Shown here: positions 10,952 through 19,363 of the stretch, in pieces
Position numbering within the stretch: position 1 is the stretch's first letter
Layout of the letters: every line of letters begins with the position of its first letter
The notes under the pieces: model-generated
Told to the model about the DNA's origin: nothing
What the model saw: only the letters and a program-made list of their open reading frames with translations
Database searches by the model: none
Program-made: the position numbers and the translations under genes
Source of the DNA: an uncultured Lachnospiraceae bacterium
GTDB lineage: Bacteria; Bacillota; Clostridia; Lachnospirales; Lachnospiraceae
Direction of reading: 5' to 3'
NCBI GenBank assembly: GCA_902781655.1
Contig: CACZJZ010000004.1
Coordinates: 1-64,000, forward strand
DNA length: 64,000 bases

Positions 10952-11240
10952 GGTATTCTCCCTGCACGTCGTTGAGCCAGGCGATGGCTTCCTGAAGTCC
11001 TTCCTCCGTAAAGGCAAATTCCCTTGTCTGAATCTCCTCCTCCGGCGTCACGGCAAAATTCCACGGCCCCTGCCATGCGGATGCCCGGAGCACTCCGGCG
11101 GGCCGCTTCTCCGGTGGAATGAAATGGACATTTTCGAGCGGTTCCCTCGCGACCCGGTAATTCATGCCTCCGTCCGAACCAAAATACGGCTCCCCGTACT
11201 CATAATATTCAATCCGGAACAGTTCCTTCTCTCCGATCAT
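10926..11240 (-). CDS. Conserved-looking small protein before xpaC/telA
   Basis: I do not recognise this 104-residue protein. It is rich in aromatic residues (FRIEYYEYGEPYFGSDGGMNY), has a PPEKRPAGVLRASAWQGPWNF segment, and ends in an acidic helical stretch. No signal peptide or membrane segment is visible. The frame runs on upstream antisense-like into the GH27 gene, but the ATG at 11240 has AAGGAA upstream and lies outside that gene. The 26-bp overlap with the XpaC-like gene makes co-translation likely, so it probably works in the same process. Confidence 0.7.
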   Translation of the reverse strand: MIGEKELFRIEYYEYGEPYFGSDGGMNYRVAREPLENVHFIPPEKRPAGVLRASAWQGPWNFAVTPEEEIQTREFAFTEEGLQEAIAWLNDVQGEYHEFRGADQ

Positions 11241-11281
11241 AAATTCCTTGCCCCATGCCGTGCCTTTGCGGCATCCACCTC

Positions 11282-12640
11282 TTACCGCGGCAGAAATCTC
11301 GTCTTGTATACACGCACTCCGTGAGCCGGAACCAGTGCGCGGAGCTCGCCGTTCTGCATTGCGGCTGCCTCCCCGCCCCAGGATTCCACAAACCGTCTGC
11401 CTTCCAGATCTGATTTTGACATGCCCGGGATCTCCTGATACAGCCCGGCCTCCTCCAGATCTTTCTCTGTGACAGCAATCTCCCGCTCTTCCTCGGAGAG
11501 GTTGAACAGTCCAAGAGAAATTTCTTTCTCCTCCTGGCAGACATTCATCCACACAGCCTGCCTGTCGTCGCGAAGCACCTGTGTTCCGTGGTGCTTTCCG
11601 TCCAGCATGGACAGCAGATCGCGGTTGGTCAGAAGTGTCAGCGTCCAGTCGTCCATCTGCGTGAGATCAGCGCCGATCATGAGCGGCGCGCCAAACATGC
11701 ACCAGAGGCTCATCATCGTCTTCTGCTCATCTTTTGTGAACGCTGTCATCCGCTCATTGTGATCCTGGAACTTTCCGCCGATCATACCCACGGGAAGCAT
11801 ATCACAGTCCGGATAGCAGCCCGGCTTCACGTGATCCAGCCAGGTCTCACAGCGCCAGAACATCGGCTTGAGAAGCTCCCAGCTGTCCCAGAAGTCATCC
11901 GTAATGCGCCACATATTGGCATTGTGCGCATACTCATAGGCGCGCGGCAGCTGCGCCGGTCCCGGGGACAGAGAAAGCACTATCGGCCGCCCCGTCTTCA
12001 TGATCGCCCGGTGGATCATCCGGGTTTCTTCCCATCCCGTGAACGTATTGTGATTTGATTCCCGGTAGGTCCATGTGTCGCAGATATCGTCGCATTTGAT
12101 GAAGTCCACACCCCAGTCCGCATACATCTGCATCAGGGAATCGTAATAAGCCTGTCCTGCCGGCGTATTCTTCACGCCGTACATATCCGGATTCCAGCCA
12201 CAGATTGAACTTGGCTCCGCAATTTTGTCCGCTGTCTCCTCCGTGCCCAGAACCCGGCAGTGGTCATGTGCCGCCTTTCTCGGAATGCCGCGCATGATGT
12301 GAATGCCGAACTTCAGTCCCTTTGCATGAATGTAGGCTGCCAGCTTCGTGAAACCGGTGCCGTCCGCAGAGGAGGGAAAACGCGCCGGCGACGGCTGAAA
12401 CCGGCTGTATGCATCCATTTCATTGTCTCCGAACGGAATATACTGATACTGATCGTCGGTCGCGGCGTCATTCGAATACCACTCGATATCGATCACCACA
12501 TATTGATAGCCGAATGGCAGCAGATGCTCCGCCATATAGTCGGCATTCGCCTTTACTTCCTCCTCATTCACAGCTGTGCAGTAATAATCATAGCTGTTCC
12601 AGCCCATCGGGGCAGTCGGTGCAAACTCGTTTTTATTCAT
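11282..12640 (-). CDS. Alpha-galactosidase, GH27
   Basis: This 452-residue clan GH-D enzyme begins with the diagnostic PMGWNSYD and has WYSNDA and GLKFGIHIMRGIPR. The nucleophile Asp is in FIKCDDICD and the acid/base Asp in WRITDDFWD. A C-terminal beta-sandwich follows from about residue 370. It lacks a signal peptide, so it should release galactose from small imported galactosides. The ATG at 12640 is chosen over one 20 codons upstream because family homology begins there. A GGAGG-rich stretch stands rather far (about 13 nt) upstream. Confidence 0.93.
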   Translation of the reverse strand: MNKNEFAPTAPMGWNSYDYYCTAVNEEEVKANADYMAEHLLPFGYQYVVIDIEWYSNDAATDDQYQYIPFGDNEMDAYSRFQPSPARFPSSADGTGFTKLAAYIHAKGLKFGIHIMRGIPRKAAHDHCRVLGTEETADKIAEPSSICGWNPDMYGVKNTPAGQAYYDSLMQMYADWGVDFIKCDDICDTWTYRESNHNTFTGWEETRMIHRAIMKTGRPIVLSLSPGPAQLPRAYEYAHNANMWRITDDFWDSWELLKPMFWRCETWLDHVKPGCYPDCDMLPVGMIGGKFQDHNERMTAFTKDEQKTMMSLWCMFGAPLMIGADLTQMDDWTLTLLTNRDLLSMLDGKHHGTQVLRDDRQAVWMNVCQEEKEISLGLFNLSEEEREIAVTEKDLEEAGLYQEIPGMSKSDLEGRRFVESWGGEAAAMQNGELRALVPAHGVRVYKTRFLPR

Positions 12641-12696
12641 GGGTTGTTCCTGACCTCCTCCTGTTTTCCCTTTTGATATATTCTCCACGCTATAAT

Positions 12697-13767
12697 TCAC
12701 TGCTGCCGGCCCGCCGCAGCGGCTGCGGCTGTCTCCGGCGTCGGAAGAAACAGCGGTGTCGCTGCTGCCGGTCCTGTCGGCTGCCGGTATGTGGCGTAGT
12801 TCATCTGCGGCTCTGAATTTCCGGATGAATCCGGTGAAAGCAGAAAATCGCTTCCTCCGAGATATCCCACTGGATAAAGGCAGCGGCCGGAGAAACGATA
12901 CAGTGCCAGCGTCTGCCCGCCGGCGGCCGTGTTCTCGACCGTATTCCCGATCAGCCGTATCTGCGCGGTTCCCGCGCTGACCTCCTGCGAATGGATCGTG
13001 AAGGACGCCGCATCGGGAGAGCTGCTTCGGATCACACAGTTTTCCACGGATATGGCCTGCCCGGCGGTATCCACAGCCGCTCCGCCCGTCTCCCAGTCGT
13101 GTGTGAAGAAAGCCGGCGCGTCCCCCCGCGTCTCGATCAGGCAGTTCCGAATCTCTGCCGTGAAATGAGCCCGCGTCGCGATGCCGACCGCCGTCGTCAC
13201 GTCATTGATGAAATTCACGTTATCGATCGCCAGACTCCCGCCCAGTTCCGGATCAAAATCCGCGTGAAGACAGTACCCTCCCGGCACAAGGCCGGGAACA
13301 CCGTCCGCCGTCGCATGAATGGTGAGATTGCTGACAGAACCAGTGCTGATCTCCAGCGGTGGTTCTGAATAATCGCGCCCGGACCAGGTGAGAATGCAGG
13401 CATCCCTGGATACACCGACAAGATGCAGCGTCTTGTTCTTCATATCCACGGCCTCGCGGTAAACCCCCGGCAGAATCCGGATCGTATCCCCATTTCCCGC
13501 CGCATCGACAGCGGCCTGAATCGTGGGATACGCCCCCTGCCTGGAGGCCGCGACCACCAGCGTGTGCGCCGAAGAAGCGGATTTTGCGCGCACTGCATAA
13601 ACTGGCGCCGCACAGCTCATCGATGCGCCAGTCGCGGCAGAGATCAAAAGCACTGAAGCAAGGAACCTCCGCCTCACCCCAGCAGCATGATGGAGCAATC
13701 CCTTTCCAGGCCATCGTATTCTGTTTCTTAACGTTTCCCCGCTTTTCCGGCCGATATGCCTCTTCAA
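12697..13767 (-). CDS. Secreted right-handed beta-helix protein, pectinesterase-like N-terminus
   Basis: This 356-residue protein has a basic N-terminus and a hydrophobic segment ending near CAAPVYA, a likely signal peptide. The segment YPTIQAAVDAAGNGDTIRI is the opening motif of pectin methylesterases (CE8) and related parallel beta-helix proteins. The remainder shows repeating short strands with N-rich turns (IDNVNFIND, AEIRNCLIE, VENCVIRSS). I do not see the full set of CE8 catalytic Asp/Arg motifs, so activity is uncertain. The start is TTG with GGAGG upstream. It lies next to the GH27 gene, suggesting plant-polysaccharide use. Confidence 0.7.
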   Translation of the reverse strand: MKRHIGRKSGETLRNRIRWPGKGLLHHAAGVRRRFLASVLLISAATGASMSCAAPVYAVRAKSASSAHTLVVAASRQGAYPTIQAAVDAAGNGDTIRILPGVYREAVDMKNKTLHLVGVSRDACILTWSGRDYSEPPLEISTGSVSNLTIHATADGVPGLVPGGYCLHADFDPELGGSLAIDNVNFINDVTTAVGIATRAHFTAEIRNCLIETRGDAPAFFTHDWETGGAAVDTAGQAISVENCVIRSSSPDAASFTIHSQEVSAGTAQIRLIGNTVENTAAGGQTLALYRFSGRCLYPVGYLGGSDFLLSPDSSGNSEPQMNYATYRQPTGPAAATPLFLPTPETAAAAAAGRQQ

Positions 13768-13872
13768 CCGTTCTCTCCTCCCCGCTGTCCCACTCCGGAT
13801 CCGCGACCGGAGTCAAGACAGATTTTAACACAGGAAACGTCTCAGCGGGATAAAGAAGAAGGACTCTTGTGG

Positions 13873-13878
13873 TACAAT
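13873..13878 (+). promoter_or_regulatory. Possible extended -10 for rarA
   Basis: TGGTACAAT forms an extended -10 element about 60 nt before the rarA start, in the divergent gap (13768-13936). The -35 region is not clear. Confidence 0.35.
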
Positions 13879-13936
13879 CGGAAATGGGAAATGTATGAAA
13901 GACGACGCAACATATCGAATATAGGTATATTGAAGC

Positions 13937-15283
13937 ATGAACGACAACGAACAGATTTCCTTTTTTGACCGACCGGAATCCCAGCCTCTGGCCGCCAGAC
14001 TGCGTCCCCGCACACTGGAGGAATTTGTGGGGCAGAAGCATCTCGTCGGTGAGGGCGGCGTTCTTCGCCGTCTGATCGAATCCGACAATATCTCCTCGAT
14101 GATATTCTGGGGACCGCCCGGCGTCGGCAAGACCACGCTCGCACAAATCATCGCGCACCACACAAAATCTTCCTTCATCAATTTCTCCGCCGTCACCAGC
14201 GGCATCCGGGAGATCCGCACCGTGATGCAGGATGCGGAAAACAATCGCCTCATGGGTCAGCGTACCATCGTCTTTGTCGATGAGATACACCGCTTCAACA
14301 AAGCCCAGCAGGATGCATTCCTGCCCTTCGTGGAAAAGGGCAGCATCGTGCTGATCGGCGCGACGACCGAGAACCCATCCTTTGAGGTGAACGGCGCTCT
14401 GCTCTCGCGCTGCAAGGTCTTTGTGCTGCATGAGCTGACATCGGACGATATCGTGACCCTGCTGAAACGGGCGCTGACAGATCCGAGAGGCTTCGGAAAC
14501 CAGCAAGTGGATATCTCTGAAGATATGCTGGAGACCATCGCGAATTTTGCAAACGGCGATGCCAGATCCGCACTCTCAACACTGGAAATGGTGATTCTGA
14601 ATGGAGAGATCGTCCGGACAAAAGACGGCGGGGAAAAGACCGTCGTGACAAAAGAAACTCTGGAGCAGTGCACCTCCCGCAAATCTCTGCTGTATGACAA
14701 AAAAGGGGAGGAACACTATAACCTGATCTCCGCTCTGCATAAATCCATGCGCAATTCCGATCCGGATGCGGCGGTCTACTGGCTCGCACGCATGCTGGAG
14801 GCGGGGGAGGATCCCCTTTACATCGCACGCCGCGTCGTCCGTTTTGCCTCCGAGGATGTCGGCATGGCGGATTCCCGGGCTCTCGGCGTCGCCATCGACG
14901 CCTACCAGGCCTGCCACTTCATCGGCATGCCCGAGTGTTCCGTTCACCTGACTCACGCCGTAATCTATTGTTCCCTGGCGCCCAAATCCAACGCCATGGA
15001 GACCGCATACAACAGTGCAAAGGCCGACGCGCTCCGGATGCTTGACGAGCCTGTCCCCATGAATATCCGGAACGCTCCCACCTCCCTCATGAAGGATCTC
15101 GGTTTCGGGAAGGGCTATCAGTACGCCCACGATTACGAAGGCCACATCACCGCCATGCAGTGTCTTCCGGATTCCCTCGAGGGAAAGGAATACTACGTTC
15201 CCTCCGATCAGGGATCGGAAGCGAAATGGGGAGAACGCCTGCACCAGATCCGGGAATGGAAAAAAGAGCACCGGGGAAAGTAA
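13937..15283 (+). CDS. rarA: Replication-associated recombination protein A (AAA ATPase)
   Basis: This 448-residue clamp-loader-like AAA+ protein (RarA/MgsA) acts at stalled replication forks. It shows LRPRTLEEFVGQKHL at the N-terminus, Walker A GPPGVGKTTLA, Walker B FVDEIHRFNK, sensor 1 GATTENPSF and the arginine finger region LLSRCKVF. The C-terminal tetramerisation domain includes GMPECSVHL and a typical WPEGM-like end region. Length and order are normal. The ribosome binding site is weak (GAAG). It is the only plus-strand gene in this stretch and ends in a strong terminator. Confidence 0.96.
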   Translation: MNDNEQISFFDRPESQPLAARLRPRTLEEFVGQKHLVGEGGVLRRLIESDNISSMIFWGPPGVGKTTLAQIIAHHTKSSFINFSAVTSGIREIRTVMQDAENNRLMGQRTIVFVDEIHRFNKAQQDAFLPFVEKGSIVLIGATTENPSFEVNGALLSRCKVFVLHELTSDDIVTLLKRALTDPRGFGNQQVDISEDMLETIANFANGDARSALSTLEMVILNGEIVRTKDGGEKTVVTKETLEQCTSRKSLLYDKKGEEHYNLISALHKSMRNSDPDAAVYWLARMLEAGEDPLYIARRVVRFASEDVGMADSRALGVAIDAYQACHFIGMPECSVHLTHAVIYCSLAPKSNAMETAYNSAKADALRMLDEPVPMNIRNAPTSLMKDLGFGKGYQYAHDYEGHITAMQCLPDSLEGKEYYVPSDQGSEAKWGERLHQIREWKKEHRGK

Positions 15284-15300
15284 TTTTCCCCCTCTTCGAG

Positions 15301-15340
15301 AACAGGCGCGCATCCTCACCGCGGACGCGCGCCTGTTTCT
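15301..15340. terminator. Intrinsic terminator between rarA and the Rpn nuclease gene
   Basis: An 11-bp GC-rich stem (15301-15311 with 15327-15337) is followed by TTTCTT. It lies between two convergent genes and should stop rarA transcription. The minus-strand flank is only weakly U-rich. Confidence 0.75.
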
Positions 15341-16368
15341 TACCCCTGCATCAGAGACCCCGTAATCTCTTTCTCTATTTCCTGCAATTGCTCATCTGTG
15401 ACACTCTTGTCCGTGCATTTGCGCACGACCTCGAAAGAGAGTCCCTGCTCAAACATGCTCCGGGCAGTTGCCAGCGCCGTGAACAGGACACCTTCCTCGC
15501 GGCCCTGCTCACGGCCTTCCTCGCGGCCCTGCTTATATACCTTATCGATATGGAATTCCAACACTTTCCCGCTCATATATGCATTCACTCCTTTCTTCAG
15601 ATTTGGCCAGCGCGCTGTAATCAGTGCCTTCTCCACATATTCTACCGCCTCTGCCAGTTCTATGCTTTCATAAGTGCCAATTTTGCCGTCCGCCTCTTCC
15701 TGCTGTAGAAACACAAGCAATCTGTCCAGATCACGGATGTGCTTCCTGCGCTGTGCCTCATCCCTCTCCAGCATCGCAAACTTTTGATAAACAGTAAAGC
15801 TAAAAAAGGGAATGAGAAAATATAGCCTGCGGTCAATAATGTCATCCGCTGTGTATTCCCGCATTCTGACAACTGGGACAACATATGCGGCGGCACCGCC
15901 CGGTGTGTAAATTCTGATCTTCAGTTCATTCGGCGTATTTCCCTCATCTTTCAAATATAAGAGACCAGAATATGCAAAATTCACCTCGAGCACATCGGAC
16001 TGCAGTTTTCCATTCTCCAGTGCGTCTTCCTGTGCCATTCTCGCACTGTATTCAAATATCCGGAAGATGATATTGTCGTCATGCGTACTTTGACATTCAA
16101 TATGAAATTCATTGACTGCCTGCCGCCCATACACGCGGATGTGCGAATCCGAAATTCGTTTGTCTGCGCCGGACTTCCCAAGCTCCCCCATGTGCTCGTT
16201 ATTCAGCAGTTCAATTTTTTCATCTCCCGTGTAGGTCTCAATATAGCCGGTATTCCGGAACATCTCATTCAGGAAAAGCAGGGTTGACTTCCTGCATCTC
16301 TCAATAAGCGTGCGGAACACATCATCGTAAGGGGTTGTCGGTCGCTTCTGCTTCGCCTTCTCCTTCAT
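15340..16368 (-). CDS. Rpn-family recombination-promoting nuclease / PD-(D/E)XK transposase-like protein
   Basis: This 342-residue protein has the Rpn/PDDEXK layout: a DDVFRTLIERC start, GDEKIELLNNE, and the nuclease core VNEFHIECQST, whose E-x-Q pattern is the catalytic part. The C-terminus has the highly charged run REEGREQGREEG, common in the variable tails of these proteins. Rpn proteins nick DNA and raise recombination in cells. They spread as multi-copy families and may be selfish or defensive. Base composition is lower in GC than its neighbours, suggesting transfer. It stands alone between rarA and the polymer cluster. Confidence 0.85.
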   Translation of the reverse strand: MKEKAKQKRPTTPYDDVFRTLIERCRKSTLLFLNEMFRNTGYIETYTGDEKIELLNNEHMGELGKSGADKRISDSHIRVYGRQAVNEFHIECQSTHDDNIIFRIFEYSARMAQEDALENGKLQSDVLEVNFAYSGLLYLKDEGNTPNELKIRIYTPGGAAAYVVPVVRMREYTADDIIDRRLYFLIPFFSFTVYQKFAMLERDEAQRRKHIRDLDRLLVFLQQEEADGKIGTYESIELAEAVEYVEKALITARWPNLKKGVNAYMSGKVLEFHIDKVYKQGREEGREQGREEGVLFTALATARSMFEQGLSFEVVRKCTDKSVTDEQLQEIEKEITGSLMQG

Positions 16369-16423
16369 TCTGCCAGTCCCCCCATAAAGATTACCGATGC
16401 ATCAGGGAAATCCGTGATCTGCC

Positions 16424-17995
16424 CTACTCAATCTCGTTCTTCTTATCTTCCTCGTGGTACTCCTGCTCTGTATTCACACTCCATACATTCGATCGGTCCG
16501 TCGTCCCGGCCAGAATGTCCCTGACCGCCTCAAAGCTCGTGCACATCGAATGATCGATATTATTGTAGCGATGCTGGCCGTTCCGCCCAACGCAGAACAG
16601 ATTCGGCATCGTGTCGAGGTACTCTCTCAGCTCATCCATGTGATCATAGGTGTCAAAATACGCGGGATATGCCTTCTTCACGCGCTCCACATGATAGTCG
16701 AGTACCTCGTCCGGAGAATCAATCAGCCTAAGCTTCACCATCTCCTCAATGCCCATGTGCGCAAACGAATCGTCGCTCATGCTCCACATAGCGTCGCCCT
16801 CGTTGCAGAAATATTCGAGGCCCATCCACACCGTATGCTCCAGATCCTTCACCATGTAAGGGGACCAGTTGTTATAAATCTGGAATCGTCCCATTTTCAC
16901 ACTGCGGTCATGGACATAGACCCAGTTATCCGGAACAATATTGCCGACCGTCTTCTTATCTGTTTTGTTTTCCAGATGAAGATGCGAAATCAGAACGCCG
17001 ACAGTCATATAATCGCGATACGGCAGCCCCGCCGCGATGCGCGCCGGCTCCTCCGGCACATCGTTCATGCCTGCCACGAGGTCCTTGATCGGCATGGAGG
17101 AAATGACAAAATCTCCGGTCTCCGTGAAGCGCCTTCCATCCTGTTCGTAGGTGACGGAGTCGATGACATTCTGGGCATTTCTGTGAATACCGACGACCCT
17201 CGCGTGCATCATAATCCTGCCACCGAGCTTCTCCACCTCGGCAGCGGTCACATCCCAGAGTTCACCGGGTCCCAGCTTCGGATAGGAAAATTCCTCAATG
17301 AGCGAGGTTTCGATCTTGCGATCCTTTCTGCCCTCCTTTTTCTCGATGGCGTTCTTGAGAACGGCCGAGATAGAAACACCTTTCACACGCTGTGCGCCCC
17401 ATGACGGGTCAATCTGACTCGGATGGCGTCCCCAGAGATTCTCCGTATAATGCTCAAAAAACATCGAATAAAGTTTCTTGCCAAAGCGGTTGATGTAGAA
17501 GTCCTCGAGAGAATCCTCCTTCCGTTTATGAATGCAGGATGCCAGATAGCTGAAGCCCGTCTCCATGGTATTCAGAAAACCCATGTTCCGGAAAGTCTCT
17601 GCCTTCAGCGTGATCGGATAGTCGAAGAACTTCTGATTGAAGAAAATACGGGATACCCGCCCTCTGCGCAGCATGACACGGTCCGTTTTCTCCGGATCAG
17701 GACCGCCCGGCACCATGCTCGGCGTGCGTCCAAGCAGCAGATCGTCCTTTGCCGGTGCGCCCTGTGTCGGCAGCATCTCCTGCCACCACTGATTCACCTC
17801 CGGGACCTTGGAGAAGAAGCGATGCCCGCCCATGTCCATCCGGTTGCCATGATAATTCACCGTGCGGGAGATGCCGCCGAACGCGCCGCTCTCCTCGAAC
17901 ACGACTACTTCATATTCCCCGTTTCCCTTTTTCAGAAGTTCATAGGCTGCAGTCAGGCCGGCAGGACCTGCTCCGATAATCAACGCTTTTTTCAT
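16424..17995 (-). CDS. NAD(P)/FAD-dependent oxidoreductase, UDP-galactopyranose mutase-like
   Basis: This 523-residue flavoprotein opens with the dinucleotide-binding fold [17 protein letters not shown]. It has the second GG doublet in [22 protein letters not shown] and a C-terminal FAD segment near [19 protein letters not shown]. It resembles the amine oxidase / UDP-galactopyranose mutase group found beside glycosyltransferases. A role in sugar-ring isomerisation or oxidation is inferred from context, not shown. The ATG at 17995 has AAGGAG upstream. The 44 codons before it lack homology. It is the last gene of the long surface-polymer array. Confidence 0.8.
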   Translation of the reverse strand: MKKALIIGAGPAGLTAAYELLKKGNGEYEVVVFEESGAFGGISRTVNYHGNRMDMGGHRFFSKVPEVNQWWQEMLPTQGAPAKDDLLLGRTPSMVPGGPDPEKTDRVMLRRGRVSRIFFNQKFFDYPITLKAETFRNMGFLNTMETGFSYLASCIHKRKEDSLEDFYINRFGKKLYSMFFEHYTENLWGRHPSQIDPSWGAQRVKGVSISAVLKNAIEKKEGRKDRKIETSLIEEFSYPKLGPGELWDVTAAEVEKLGGRIMMHARVVGIHRNAQNVIDSVTYEQDGRRFTETGDFVISSMPIKDLVAGMNDVPEEPARIAAGLPYRDYMTVGVLISHLHLENKTDKKTVGNIVPDNWVYVHDRSVKMGRFQIYNNWSPYMVKDLEHTVWMGLEYFCNEGDAMWSMSDDSFAHMGIEEMVKLRLIDSPDEVLDYHVERVKKAYPAYFDTYDHMDELREYLDTMPNLFCVGRNGQHRYNNIDHSMCTSFEAVRDILAGTTDRSNVWSVNTEQEYHEEDKKNEIE

Positions 17996-18162
17996 TTCAA
18001 TACTCCTTACCGCGTTTTTCCAGCAGCGACAGCAGTGCGGCGGCATCCATGCAGGAAATGTCCGAATCATGTTCCGGCAGATCGGGATGCCAGAACCGGC
18101 GGCATTTTCCGGGACAGCATGATTCATCTTTACGAATCAGTTAATTGTAACACGATAAAAAC

Positions 18163-19314
18163 TTATTTTAAAAGGAAATAGACACCCACATACACCACAG
18201 TCGGAATACAGCACACTGCCGATTTCAGCAGAATACGCCATTTTCTGTCCGCAGCCGCGATAAAAAGTCCGCACAGACCGGTCAGCATTGCCGCCAAAAC
18301 AATCGCCATGGACGAGCACAGACCGGACGCCAGATTGACGCAGAGAAGCATGCACCAGTAATAGTGCCGCGACCGAATATCCATACCCCTTTCTCCCCGA
18401 TATATTCGCAAAAACAGCAGAAAGACAGCCGGCACGATAAAATTCACGAATACAGATTTGCCCTGCCACGAGCGCATCATCAGGAACGTCTCCGGCGTGT
18501 ATATCGACGTGTTCCCCCAGATCTGCAGGATCGCACACAGGATCATGAACATCGGCAGCAGCTCCCGCCGGAACCGGCGGAACTCGCCGCCCTCGAACAG
18601 GCTGCTTGCCATCTGAAACAGCAGCAGATCGCTCAGCCCGATCATCAGCATCGGCAGAAAAGAGTGGGCGACCGCCGTGGGATGCATCGTAGATATCCGC
18701 GCCAGATACGCGACCCACATCGGGAACATGGCCATCGCATGACGAAGATCCAGCGAGGTGCTCCCGCCGGTATACGGCAGATAATGATACATGGTGTCGG
18801 TCTCCCAGCTGATGACCGATTGCACCACATAATAGGCATCATCCCCGTCAAAGAAAAGATGTGTATACGCCATGAAAAATTCGTAGAGCAGCAGGCAGAG
18901 AAATCCTCCCCACAGCACCGCCGGTATCGCCGGAGAACTTTTCGTCTCCTCCCGGAGCGTCTTCAGATCCACCACGTCCGTATCCGCTTCCAGACCGCCG
19001 GACGGTCCTCCCAGGAAGGCTGTCCAGTTCACTCCGCTGACACCGCCTGTGAGTACATACCCCGCCATCGCCATCGCGGCGGCGAGAATCGTATACAGCA
19101 GCACCAGCAGCGGAAAATTTCCGGTTTTCGTAAGCAGCAGCACCGGAAGGCCGACAAGCTCAAAAACGGCATAGGAGACGAAATATCCGGACAGCAATAT
19201 CATGCCCGGTGTGCGCCGCTTCTGCGGCAGCAGGGAACATGGCAGCATGCCGATCAGAAACGGCACCAGGATGGTCCAGCACACCAGTGCAAAGGCCTTG
19301 ATCACATATCCCAT
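18163..19314 (-). CDS. DUF6077-type polytopic membrane protein
   Basis: This 383-residue protein has about ten hydrophobic segments and a loop with AYTHLFFDGDDAYYVVQ and the acidic pair typical of GT-C-like membrane glycosyltransferases. It matches, to my recognition, the clostridial DUF6077 group found in cell-surface glycan clusters. The ATG at 19314 is used; the frame upstream runs through unrelated sequence antisense-like to the DUF6044 gene end. It likely transfers or exports sugar units at the membrane. Function is inferred from topology and neighbours. Confidence 0.65.
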   Translation of the reverse strand: MGYVIKAFALVCWTILVPFLIGMLPCSLLPQKRRTPGMILLSGYFVSYAVFELVGLPVLLLTKTGNFPLLVLLYTILAAAMAMAGYVLTGGVSGVNWTAFLGGPSGGLEADTDVVDLKTLREETKSSPAIPAVLWGGFLCLLLYEFFMAYTHLFFDGDDAYYVVQSVISWETDTMYHYLPYTGGSTSLDLRHAMAMFPMWVAYLARISTMHPTAVAHSFLPMLMIGLSDLLLFQMASSLFEGGEFRRFRRELLPMFMILCAILQIWGNTSIYTPETFLMMRSWQGKSVFVNFIVPAVFLLFLRIYRGERGMDIRSRHYYWCMLLCVNLASGLCSSMAIVLAAMLTGLCGLFIAAADRKWRILLKSAVCCIPTVVYVGVYFLLK

Positions 19315-19363
19315 AAACACCCTTTCCGGCACCCGCGGGAGAATTCCAAATGTCGGTGTGCCT

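Noticed and set aside
13253-14506. Minus-strand open frame running from the beta-helix gene through the divergent gap into rarA
   Set aside because: It is antisense to the well-supported rarA and out of frame with the beta-helix gene.
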